Assembly (NCBI RefSeq): GCF_000243115.2
Contig: NZ_CP007035.1
Location: 3,224,001 to 3,288,000, forward strand
Direction of reading: 5' to 3'
DNA: 64,000 nt
Origin: Niabella soli DSM 19437
GTDB taxonomy: Bacteria; Bacteroidota; Bacteroidia; Chitinophagales; Chitinophagaceae
Shown: in pieces, positions 35,142-42,527 of the stretch
Layout: each line of letters starts with the position of its first letter
How positions within the stretch are numbered: position 1 is the stretch's first letter
Notes under the pieces: model-generated
What the model was told of the DNA's origin: nothing
Databases searched by the model: none
Seen by the model: only the letters and a program-made list of their open reading frames with translations
Position numbers and translations under genes: made by a program

Positions 35142-35304
35142 TTAATAACTGTGTTTTCTTTGGCTCGGGAACATTTTCATAATTATACGGGCAATGCAAA
35201 CAACCATTGCTACAACAGTACCCCCGCTTTAAATGATACCGGGCCGTAAGTACTACCAGGCCTGCTTCATTTATATAATAATCTTCTCCCTCAATCAAGC
35301 TCAT
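35113..35304 (-). CDS. DUF5522-type small Cys-rich protein
   Basis: Sixty-three residues with a compact cysteine cluster GYCCSNGCLHCPY at about 28-40, the signature of DUF5522, a short Bacteroidota family probably binding zinc or an iron-sulfur centre. The C-terminal third is Lys/Asn/Glu-rich. Its stop lies 29 bases inside the following ATL gene and its start overlaps trmB by 14 bases, so the three are translationally coupled. Function unknown; the operon suggests nucleic-acid maintenance or modification. Confidence 0.8.
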   Translation of the reverse strand: MSLIEGEDYYINEAGLVVLTARYHLKRGYCCSNGCLHCPYNYENVPEPKKTQLLNERNKKKQE

Positions 35305-35995
35305 AACGGATGGCTTCTTTTAGCTCACGGTCTTTTTCTTCCGGCGCCAGCATCGCCGGTAACTGAAAGGAGATATAATGGATGCGGTTACTTTCCGCAA
35401 TATCCAGACTTTCGTAATAAGTTTTTATTTTCAATTCCGCTGCCAGATCGGTTTCTTTGTAGAGGTCATCCGTTGCGCGGAGCACTGTACAGCCATACAT
35501 CGCTGCTACCTCTTTTGTAAAGCGGAACAAAGCAGGGCTATCCGTTTTTAAATGAATGATCCCGCCGGGTTTTAATACCTGTTGATAGATCCTGAGGAAC
35601 CGGGGATGCGTTAATCTTTTTTTCGCCTTAGAAAAGCGCAATTGTGGGTCGGGGAAGGTGATCCACAGTTCCTCTGCTTCGCCTGGTGCAAAATACTGGT
35701 GGAGTTGTTCAATCTGCACGCGCAGAAAAGAAACATTGGTCAGCCCTTCTTTTGATGCTTTTTTCGCGCCGGCCCAAAGCCGGTTCCCTTTTATATCTAC
35801 CCCTATAAAATTTTTGCGTGGGTGCAGGCGCCCCAGGCCCAGGGCGTATTCACCTTTACCACAGGCCAGTTCCAACACAATCGGGTGCCCGTTTTTAAAA
35901 TGACTATTCCAGTTGCCCGGCATTCCCTCCGGAAACTGCAACACATTGGTAAAGGTGTTCAGTTCGGCAAAACGTATTAATTTTTTCTGCGCCAT
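35291..35995 (-). CDS. trmB: tRNA (guanine-46-N7)-methyltransferase
   Basis: SAM-dependent enzyme forming m7G46 in the tRNA variable loop. 234 residues. The SAM motif LELACGKGEYALGL is at about residue 39, ADP-binding FIGVDIKGNRLW follows, and the catalytic ITFPDPQLRFSKAKKRLTHPRFL segment is typical of TrmB. Its start codon shares one base with the DUF3078 stop (TAATG), showing tight coupling. Confidence 0.94.
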   Translation of the reverse strand: MAQKKLIRFAELNTFTNVLQFPEGMPGNWNSHFKNGHPIVLELACGKGEYALGLGRLHPRKNFIGVDIKGNRLWAGAKKASKEGLTNVSFLRVQIEQLHQYFAPGEAEELWITFPDPQLRFSKAKKRLTHPRFLRIYQQVLKPGGIIHLKTDSPALFRFTKEVAAMYGCTVLRATDDLYKETDLAAELKIKTYYESLDIAESNRIHYISFQLPAMLAPEEKDRELKEAIRYELD

Positions 35996-36933
35996 TATCG
36001 GTTACTAAAACTATAGGATAATCCAATTCCCAGCATGGATCGTATCTGTGCCCGCGGGGCATCGCTGTGAGGGCCGAACAATCGTACATCATCATCATAA
36101 ATAAGATCCAGGGCGTAGGTGAGCGCAAAGCCTTTTCCCAATTTAATTGCCAGGAGGTTGGTCCAGTACACATCAATATTCTGTGGGTTGTGCAGGTAAT
36201 TGGAGTAAAAATCTGCCCGGCTCTTAAAAGAGATGGTTTTACTGAACTCTTTAAAAAATCGAACTGTAGCAAATGCGCCGAATTCTGTTTTATAATGACT
36301 GCCGGAATCCACACCATACGCGCCTTTAGCCGCTAAAGAATCGTCCATTACAATGGTTCCTCTTACAGTAACAGGGGAAAGAAATATTGAAAAGCTTTTA
36401 TCCGGCTTATAGGTAAGCCCCGGGCTAATGAGCCCATATGCAGGGGAAAAGAACTTTGATGTCAGCGTTCTTGAGGAATCCGTATAATCATATCCATTCA
36501 GCATCTGCGAACGAAAGTTTGCCAGTACACCCACATCCCATTTTTTGCTGATATCATATGCATATTTGGTAACCAGGTCAATACGGTCATCATTTTTACG
36601 TGTTCCCTGCGATGTAGTATTTATGTATCCCAGGTTAAGATCAAGCGTATTGTCCCAGTGACGCCTTCCATCCTCATAAAAGGCATAAGTGCTCAATAAG
36701 GAGTTTAATGCCAATGAAAACTTATCACCGCCCGCAGCCCAGTTACTTAAAGACCCCTGCGCTATATTAAAATTGAAAACACCGCCTGTTTTCCAGGTTT
36801 TGGAAAGGGTGTCATTGGGGTCTTTTTTAAAAGTATACGTGGCATCCGTTTGAAGTTTTTTTACTGTTGTATCCTGAGCCTGACCCGCCAAACCGGCTGC
36901 CAATAATAGCCCTGCAAAAAGAAAGCGCTTCAT
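35995..36933 (-). CDS. DUF3078 outer-membrane-type protein
   Basis: A 312-residue exported protein with a signal peptide (cleavage after AGQAQD). The mature part is WKTGGVFNFNIAQGSLSNWAAGGDKFSLALNS followed by alternating beta strands, and ends LGIGLSYSFSNR with a terminal aromatic, as in small outer-membrane barrels; this is the Bacteroidota DUF3078 family. Function unknown. It is the first gene of a four-gene operon and has a -7 box 22 bases upstream of its ATG. Confidence 0.85.
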   Translation of the reverse strand: MKRFLFAGLLLAAGLAGQAQDTTVKKLQTDATYTFKKDPNDTLSKTWKTGGVFNFNIAQGSLSNWAAGGDKFSLALNSLLSTYAFYEDGRRHWDNTLDLNLGYINTTSQGTRKNDDRIDLVTKYAYDISKKWDVGVLANFRSQMLNGYDYTDSSRTLTSKFFSPAYGLISPGLTYKPDKSFSIFLSPVTVRGTIVMDDSLAAKGAYGVDSGSHYKTEFGAFATVRFFKEFSKTISFKSRADFYSNYLHNPQNIDVYWTNLLAIKLGKGFALTYALDLIYDDDVRLFGPHSDAPRAQIRSMLGIGLSYSFSNR

Positions 36934-36955
36934 AAAGATTGGTTTTTTTCAGGGG

Positions 36956-36963
36956 CAAAAATA
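36956..36963 (-). promoter_or_regulatory. -7 promoter box (TATTTTTG) of the DUF3078-trmB operon
   Basis: A minus-strand TAnnTTTG match 22 bases before the ATG at 36933; no certain -33 element. Confidence 0.45.
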
Positions 36964-37072
36964 AGTGTATGTTTTTAAAGGAGCATAAGAATCGGCACTT
37001 CTTTGACTAACTGCAATAAAAACTTTATAAAGGGCCTTATAAATCTTTCCCTGATTATGTTATCTTGCGCGT

Positions 37073-38206
37073 ATGTCAGATCATTTGAATATTGAAGCGT
37101 TTTTATCTCCGGTAAATCTTATAGCGATTGCGGGTGATACTATTTATCAATCGAACCAGGTAGGCAGCAGTATCGCCATTTATGATGTTGAGTTTCCCGA
37201 TCTGGAACTAACCGAATTGGTTTTGGTAGGCTGCGGAGAACAGCGGGGCAATGGTGTACTGGGAGCCCCCGGGGCTGCTCCGGATTGTATCCGCAGGCAG
37301 TTTTATTCTTTATTCTTCTGGCATGAAGGAATAAAAATTGCAGACATCGGTGATGTAAAACAAGGCGCTTCCTATACAGATACTATCGCCGCCTTAAGAA
37401 CCGTAATCGCAGCGTTGATTGATGAAGGGAAAATGGTAATAGTCCTGGGCGGATCCCATGATCTTACTATGGCACAATACGGCGCCTGCGCCTTGCAAAA
37501 GAAAGTAATGGATATTTCCGTAGTAGATGCGATCATCGATCTGGATATGGAATCACCTTTCCCGAATGATCATTTCCTTATGGAGATGCTTACAGGAGAA
37601 CCGAATTATATCCGCCACTACAATCATATCGGCTTTCAAAGTTACCTGGTGCACCCGGGGATGTTGCAAACCCTCGATAAATTGAAATTCGATTTTCACC
37701 GCGTAGGGCACGTCAAAGAAGATATTGAACAGATGGAGCCATCCATAAGGGGGAGTCAGCTACTTTCATTTGACGTTAACGCCATTGCAAACGCTTATGC
37801 GCCTGCGAACCTCCTTACCCCTAACGGCCTTAATGGAGAGGAGGCCTGTATCCTGATGCAATATGCGGGAATGAGCACGGCAATGCAAACAATTGGCATT
37901 TTCGGATACGATGCAAAAAACGACCGGGATGAGTTAACCGCCAAACAGATCGGTCATATGCTCTGGTACGCAATTGACGGCGTTCACCGGAAGAAAAAAG
38001 AAGCCGCTCTTGAAGAACGGGAATCGTTTAATGAATACGAGGTGATCTTTTCGGAAACAGCCACCCGTTTTCTCCAGAGTAAAAAAACAGGCCGCTGGTG
38101 GATGGAGCTTTCCAATAAACACTTTGTTCCCTGCAGCTACAACGATTATCAACTGGCCGCCAATGGTGAAATTCCCGAAAGATGGTTCCGGGAACACCAG
38201 CGGTAA
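37073..38206 (+). CDS. arginase-fold protein, formimidoylglutamase-like, degenerate metal site
   Basis: A 377-residue ureohydrolase-fold protein of the Bacteroidota group usually named formimidoylglutamase. The three metal motifs are altered: GGSHDLT keeps the His, VDAIIDLDM lacks the His of DAHxD, and SFDVNAIANA keeps only the first Asp of SFDxD. A normal two-manganese site is therefore unlikely, although one metal may still bind. The C-terminal domain (residues 290-377) is longer than in arginase. Other members of this group show similar changes as I remember them, so the name may be misleading; no Hut genes are adjacent. Confidence 0.75.
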   Translation: MSDHLNIEAFLSPVNLIAIAGDTIYQSNQVGSSIAIYDVEFPDLELTELVLVGCGEQRGNGVLGAPGAAPDCIRRQFYSLFFWHEGIKIADIGDVKQGASYTDTIAALRTVIAALIDEGKMVIVLGGSHDLTMAQYGACALQKKVMDISVVDAIIDLDMESPFPNDHFLMEMLTGEPNYIRHYNHIGFQSYLVHPGMLQTLDKLKFDFHRVGHVKEDIEQMEPSIRGSQLLSFDVNAIANAYAPANLLTPNGLNGEEACILMQYAGMSTAMQTIGIFGYDAKNDRDELTAKQIGHMLWYAIDGVHRKKKEAALEERESFNEYEVIFSETATRFLQSKKTGRWWMELSNKHFVPCSYNDYQLAANGEIPERWFREHQR

Positions 38207-38291
38207 CTATACTTCACGAGAGATAAATTAATGCGTTTTTATAGCTAATCAATTCACTTATATCCCTTGTTTAGCATAAATGTAAGATATC

Positions 38292-38382
38292 GAATACAGA
38301 ATGTAAAATGAAAAAAAGGATGCGTTTATGAAAGAGAACCGGTCGATTTTACCGGACTCAATTCTGCATTTTTCATTTTCCT
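38292..38382. repeat. inverted heptamer array before the second Gfo/Idh gene
   Basis: Left units GAATACA, GAATGTA, AAATGAA (38292-38312) and right units TTCTGCA, TTTTTCA, TTTTCCT (38362-38382) are roughly reverse complements. The centre is about 50 bases. Confidence 0.55.
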
Positions 38383-38461
38383 GACGTTTATTAAAGAATA
38401 TTTTTTTCCTTGCCCAATATATAACGAATTAGGTACTTTTACTTTTCTTTAAACTACGATC

Positions 38462-39511
38462 ATGAGTCAACCCATTATCACCGGTATTGCCTCTTTTGGC
38501 ATGAGTGGAAAATTGTTTCACGCCCCCTTTATTGATGCGAGCCCTCATTATGAGTTAAGAGCCATCGTGGAGCGGCATAAAGAAGAATCCCGGGAACGCT
38601 ACCCCAACGCAAAGCTGTACCGTTCTTTCGACGAGCTGATAGCGGACCCGGAAATAGAACTGGTGATCGTTAATACCCCGGTGCAAACTCATTTTGAATA
38701 TTCAAAAAAAGCGCTGGAAGCGGGAAAAAATATTGTGGTGGAAAAGCCCTTTATGGTCAATGCCGGGCAAGCAGCACAAATAGACGCCCTGGCAAACGAA
38801 AAAAACCTGTTCCTGAGCGTATACCAGAACCGCCGGTATGATGGCGATTACAAGGCGATAAAGGATGTGGTGTCAGAAAATATGCTGGGCGAACTGAAGG
38901 AGGTAGAACTTCGCTATGACCGGTACCGGCCCGGCCACAGCGGTAAGGCACATAAAGAAGGCGACCAGCCGGGCGCCGGCAACTTGCACGACCTGGGTGC
39001 CCATCTTATTGACCAGGCGCTGCAGTTATTTGGTTTTCCCGAAGCTGTTTTTGCCGACATTTTAACCATGCGGACGGAACTGATCGCCAATGATTATTTT
39101 GAAGTACTCCTTTTTTATCCCAGGCCCTTCAGGGTACGAATTAAAGGAACCGTTTTTGCTAAGGAATCGCCCTATCCGTTTGTGCTCCAGGGCGAGAATG
39201 GCACTTTTTTACAGCAGCGGTCGGACCTGCAGGAATCTAAACTGCTGGAAGGCGTGAAACCCTCTATCGAACCATGGATTTCTACGCCGGAAGGATTTGA
39301 CGGGGTACTCCACACCACCATCAACGGCCTGGACGTGCAGCAACAAACACGCTCTGAAATGGGGAACTATATGAACTATTATGAAGATGTTTATCGTGCG
39401 CTGCGCAACCACGGGCCTAACCCTGTGCCGGCTTCGGATGCAGTTTTAACCATGCGCGTGATCGATGCGGCACTGCAAAGCAGTAAGGAAAGAAGAGTGG
39501 TGACGCTTTAA
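38462..39511 (+). CDS. Gfo/Idh/MocA oxidoreductase (cytoplasmic)
   Basis: A 349-residue NAD(P)-dependent oxidoreductase without a signal peptide. Rossmann start GIASFGMSGKLFHAPFI, the conserved EKPFM near residue 98, then YQNRRYDGDY and the catalytic-domain HDLGAHLIDQALQLFG. The sequence resembles the YdgJ/YvaA-type branch of the family, acting on inositol or sugar-like alcohols; the substrate is not defined. It stands alone between an arginase-fold gene and a convergent helical protein gene. Confidence 0.88.
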   Translation: MSQPIITGIASFGMSGKLFHAPFIDASPHYELRAIVERHKEESRERYPNAKLYRSFDELIADPEIELVIVNTPVQTHFEYSKKALEAGKNIVVEKPFMVNAGQAAQIDALANEKNLFLSVYQNRRYDGDYKAIKDVVSENMLGELKEVELRYDRYRPGHSGKAHKEGDQPGAGNLHDLGAHLIDQALQLFGFPEAVFADILTMRTELIANDYFEVLLFYPRPFRVRIKGTVFAKESPYPFVLQGENGTFLQQRSDLQESKLLEGVKPSIEPWISTPEGFDGVLHTTINGLDVQQQTRSEMGNYMNYYEDVYRALRNHGPNPVPASDAVLTMRVIDAALQSSKERRVVTL

Positions 39512-41085
39512 TGATCCACCTCCACCGGAACCACATTTTTGCTATGCTTGCTTTGCCGGAACTTTTCTTCTATAATGGTGCGCATTGATTTGCCTTCCAC
39601 CTTGCTTTCCAGCCAGGAAATTATATCCAGGTACGCAAACGACCGGGTCTCAAACCGGTTCCCTTCCAGGTGTTTTACTTTATGCAGGAATTTTGCGAAC
39701 TCCGGCTTTAACTCATTCCTTGAATAATGAAACGAGCCCCGGAAGAAACGAAAGATCTCCTGCTCAATAACCGTAAGATTTTTCATTTTTGACATATAGC
39801 GGAATACAGACCGCGTCAGCGAATCCATCAGCTCGAGGTTGCCCAACTCATAATGCGCCAGCAAATGCACCAGCCGGGCATAACATTGCAGATCGGTCCT
39901 TAAATCTGATGAATCATTAATGATCTTCTGCAGATAGTCAATACTGGTGCTGTAATCGCCCGAAAGGAAGTACAGCATCGCTATTTTATAATTAATCACC
40001 ATTACCCGGTGCCGGTCCAGGAATAAGGCATATTCCGACAACTTATCCTCGATATAAGGCACTTCCCGCAGGCCCGCTGCGGTTTGCCCGGTTATGGTAA
40101 AATAATTGATCTTGGCGCTGGCAATATACACAAAGGACTGTACCCGAAAATTCTCATTACTTTGTACCCGCTTGGTATGACTAAAGTCCTCGAACTGATG
40201 CAGATCGATCGTAAATTTCTCGTAATTCCTCAAGTCAAAATGGGCGTTCAATAAATTATGATATCCCCGGATAAAATGCCCGGTTTCCGCCCGCTGCATG
40301 GTGGGCTTTTCATAAAACAGGTCTACCCATTTCTGCACATACCGGTAATACAATAAAAAGTCCTGCCGGATAAAAGCGTACCAGGTATAACTCTGATAAT
40401 AATACAGGCGTTCATAAAACCCTCCCTGCTGCGCCGACCCGGAGGGAAGATTTTGCCGGAAAAACTTTTTCACTTTATCCTCTTCCGCCTCGTTCCGCGC
40501 ATGCCCGTTGGCTATAAAAAAGCCGTACATCTGCAGGGAAAGGTTAGAGAGGCGGGTGATCATATTCAGCTTGGTATTGGCTTCGTTCGATTCTTCGGCC
40601 AGTTCATCCATGCGGCTCACAAAACTATTGGTAACGTTCAGCGCCTCAATACGTTTCTCCAGCGATAGCAATTGTGGTAAAAAGAAAAATTTCTGGTTCA
40701 GCTTGGCCGTTTCCTTTGCCTTATCAATAACCCGCAGACTTTGGTAAAATAATCCTTTTTTATAGAGAATATGAGCGGTATCGAATAATTCATTTAATTG
40801 AAGATCAAGACTTTCGCTGCTTTTCAGCAAGCGCAGCCCTGCCAAAATTTCCCGGTACAGGTGCGATTTAAGGTTAGATAGCTGTGGTTTGGTTACGTCT
40901 TTCAGCTTTTTCAGCAACGCCTTTTCATCGTATTGCGGCATTTTGTCCAGCGCATCAAAAAGCTTGATCACTTTAAGATCTTCGTTTCCGGAGCTACGGG
41001 TAATATACAGCTTAAAATGCCGTTTCTCAGACTTTTCTAATGATTTGATCAATTGAAATAATATATCTCCGGGCTTGCTTGGCAT
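39508..41085 (-). CDS. helical-repeat (TPR-like) protein of unknown function
   Basis: About 525 residues, nearly all alpha-helical, no signal peptide. Helix pairs with TPR-like spacing are evident (LFDTAHILYKKGLFYQSLRVIDKAKETA; LYFLSGDYSTSIDYLQKIIND). The N-terminus MPSKPGDILFQLIKSLEKSEKRHFKLYI recurs in Chitinophagaceae proteins as far as I remember, with no known function. The start at 41085 is preferred over 41106 because a good promoter (-7 box 41092-41099) lies between them. The stop overlaps the convergent oxidoreductase stop by 4 bases. It borders the small-RNA array. Confidence 0.65.
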   Translation of the reverse strand: MPSKPGDILFQLIKSLEKSEKRHFKLYITRSSGNEDLKVIKLFDALDKMPQYDEKALLKKLKDVTKPQLSNLKSHLYREILAGLRLLKSSESLDLQLNELFDTAHILYKKGLFYQSLRVIDKAKETAKLNQKFFFLPQLLSLEKRIEALNVTNSFVSRMDELAEESNEANTKLNMITRLSNLSLQMYGFFIANGHARNEAEEDKVKKFFRQNLPSGSAQQGGFYERLYYYQSYTWYAFIRQDFLLYYRYVQKWVDLFYEKPTMQRAETGHFIRGYHNLLNAHFDLRNYEKFTIDLHQFEDFSHTKRVQSNENFRVQSFVYIASAKINYFTITGQTAAGLREVPYIEDKLSEYALFLDRHRVMVINYKIAMLYFLSGDYSTSIDYLQKIINDSSDLRTDLQCYARLVHLLAHYELGNLELMDSLTRSVFRYMSKMKNLTVIEQEIFRFFRGSFHYSRNELKPEFAKFLHKVKHLEGNRFETRSFAYLDIISWLESKVEGKSMRTIIEEKFRQSKHSKNVVPVEVDH

Positions 41086-41091
41086 AATGCG

Positions 41092-41121
41092 CAAATTTAA
41101 CGGCAATCATTACATAAACAA
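41092..41121 (-). promoter_or_regulatory. promoter of the helical-repeat protein gene
   Basis: On the minus strand TTG (41119-41121) and TAAATTTG (41092-41099) are 19 bases apart. The -7 box ends 6 bases before the ATG at 41085 and fixes that start. A second match (41132-41139) lies further upstream. Confidence 0.6.
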
Positions 41122-41239
41122 TAATATCGAGCAAAAATAGCCTTGGACATCGGAAGCATAACAACGCAAACCACAGTACTGTAAAGGGTTTTAGCGTTTT
41201 TATAACGCTTTAGCCATACGAGCCGGGTCCAATTGTTGG

Positions 41240-41272
41240 TTTGGAAGCCCCTCATCAAAAGGACTATCTTTG
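41240..41272 (+). promoter_or_regulatory. promoter of small-RNA element A
   Basis: TTTG at 41240-41243 and TATCTTTG at 41265-41272, 21 bases apart. It is followed by the RNA-like element ending at 41396. Confidence 0.65.
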
Positions 41273-41277
41273 TGTAA

Positions 41278-41396
41278 CAAATGAGGGGTTGAATAAGTGA
41301 GACAAAAGCTGTAAGCAGCAAAAGCAGATTTTTACTTTTTTTCATATGGCAAGCAATCGTTAGAGGTCAGTCCGTTTCTACGGAAGGACCTTTTTT
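41278..41396 (+). ncRNA. putative small RNA A with intrinsic terminator
   Basis: About 119 bases from the expected transcript start to the U-run. It contains GCTG-TAAG-CAGC (small hairpin), a T-run, CATATGGCAAGCAATCGTTAG, and the terminator: stem AGGTC/GACCT, a 2x2 AG/AG internal loop, inner stem TCCGT/ACGGA, loop TTCT, then TTTTTT. Element C is a near copy over the whole length, with the same promoter layout. A minus-strand open frame (41097-41345) overlaps it, but the conservation is better explained by RNA. Confidence 0.6.
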
Positions 41397-41507
41397 CTTT
41401 AGCATTATTTTAACGATTGAAGAAGAATCTTTTTAATTGATTCATCGTCCTATTACCAGAACTGTTTTATTAAATAAGTATAAAACAGTACAATAAAGAG
41501 TTTTACA

Positions 41508-41570
41508 TTTTTTTCATATGGCAAGCAATTGTTAGAGGTCGGTCTGTTTCTACAGAAAGACCCTTTTTTT
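41508..41570 (+). ncRNA. terminator-like RNA element B
   Basis: Copy of the conserved 60-base core. The inner stem is TCTGT/ACAGA in place of TCCGT/ACGGA of element A: a compensatory pair change. The internal loop is GG/AA. The segment upstream differs from A and C; a CTGTTTTAT/ATAAAACAG inverted repeat lies before it. No full promoter was found. Confidence 0.5.
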
Positions 41571-41629
41571 TAACTGTGTAATTTTCGCCAGAGAATAAAT
41601 TGGTTACCGATCATCCAGTACGCTAAATA

Positions 41630-41697
41630 AAAAAAGCAACCATCAGAGGCAATCAAAGTTAGAGGTCATTATAAATAACTTTCGTTATTTATGATCA
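41630..41697 (+). ncRNA. divergent element E (GGCAA...AGAGGTCA plus hairpin)
   Basis: Shares GGCAA-n-CAA and GTTAGAGGTCA with the core but carries a different hairpin: ATAAATAAC, loop TTTC, GTTATTTAT. It is preceded by AAATAAAAAAAGC, as is element F. No U-run follows. Confidence 0.35.
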
Positions 41698-41956
41698 ATA
41701 GCAACTTAATACGGTTAATAAAAAGTTAATTGATTTCGAGCAACTAAAATAGCGGTATTTTTTAACAGCAAGTTATTTTATTTGAAGATTTTTTTAACTT
41801 TTTGATTTTCTCCAGTAATTATTGATTTAATTATACAATTTTCAAAAAAATAAATGCCTTGGATATAATTATTCTTTGGCCGTGTATTGCAGACACAGCC
41901 TGCATTTCACTCTTTTTTTGATGAATTGAAAGTGATAGGATCCGCAATAGTTTGTG

Positions 41957-41987
41957 TTTGCAGGCGGTTCCAGGGGTGTTAACTTTG
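41957..41987 (+). promoter_or_regulatory. promoter of small-RNA element C
   Basis: TTTG at 41957-41960 and TAACTTTG at 41980-41987 with a 19-base gap: a very good Bacteroidota promoter, in the same place as that of element A. Confidence 0.7.
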
Positions 41988-41992
41988 TGTAA

Positions 41993-42117
41993 CAATTGAG
42001 GGGAGAGTTGGAAAGTGAGACAAAAGCTGTAGGCAGCAAAAATTGTAGTTTTTTAAGTTTTTTCATATGGCAAGCAATCGTTAGAGGTCAGTCCGTTTCT
42101 ACGGAAGGACCTTTTTT
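41993..42117 (+). ncRNA. putative small RNA C with intrinsic terminator
   Basis: About 124 bases, a near copy of element A: the same GTGTAACAA start, GAGGGG, GTGAGACAAAAGCTG, hairpin GCTG-TAGG-CAGC and the identical 55-base terminator core. Small insertions of 3 bases separate the two. The overlapping minus-strand open frame (41869-42066) shows amino-acid changes at second codon positions, which speaks against protein selection. Confidence 0.6.
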
Positions 42118-42130
42118 GTATTGATTATCA

Positions 42131-42220
42131 ACAAATAAAAAAAGCGAACTCCAGGAGAAATTCGCTGATTCATTTAAGGCAAGGTCACTCGCAGAGGTCA
42201 TTAAAATGCGTTGATCATGG
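42131..42220 (+). ncRNA. divergent element F (hairpin plus GGCAA...AGAGGTCA)
   Basis: Begins with AAATAAAAAAAGCG, then a hairpin AGCGAA/TTCGCT with inner CTCC/GGAG, followed by GGCAAGGTCACTCGCAGAGGTCATTA. It resembles element E in its lead and the core in its AGAGGTCA part. No U-run. Confidence 0.35.
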
Positions 42221-42435
42221 GTAATTTAACACTAATATAGGATATATATTATTAAAATGTTAAACGGGGCGATAATATTTTTGTTTTTAAAATTTTCACC
42301 CGTTTTTATTAGTTTTTATTCAATGCTGAAAGTTAAGCAATCCAGATTCGCGTGTTAATTGTACCCGATTATTAGCTTTTTTGATTGTTAACTTAACTGT
42401 AACATTAGCAATGTTTTAAAGTGGCACGAATTCTG

Positions 42436-42527
42436 TTTACTTTGTATCAGAAGTTATTTATTAACTTTTTTCATATGGCAAGCAATCGTTAGAGGTCAGT
42501 CTGTTTCTACAGAAGGACCTTTTTTTA
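42436..42527 (+). ncRNA. terminator-like RNA element D overlapping the GH28-like stop
   Basis: The conserved core starts near 42464; inner stem TCTGT/ACAGA as in B, internal loop AG/AG as in A. A weaker promoter-like TTACTTTG lies at about 42437-42444. The terminal T-run supplies the stop codon (TAA, read on the other strand at 42525-42527) of the shortened GH28-like gene. Confidence 0.5.

Noticed and set aside
37073-38206. Frameshifted pseudogene explanation for the altered arginase motifs
   Set aside because: The frame is intact over 377 residues and the changes resemble those remembered from the whole Bacteroidota group.
41097-41345. Minus-strand open frame beginning MKKSKN...TAFVSL, similar to one at 41869-42066
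   Set aside because: The likeness follows from duplicated RNA elements: it includes the plus-strand promoter box, shows second-position changes, and in elements B and D the frame stops after 4-6 codons.
41350-42500. Repeated GTTAGAG plus hairpin as integron attC sites
   Set aside because: GTTAGAG does not match GTTRRRY at the last base, no partner RYYYAAC was seen, and no cassette genes or integrase are present.
41340-42527. CRISPR array
   Set aside because: Spacing between copies is irregular (20-400 bases), copies carry terminators, and no cas genes are nearby.
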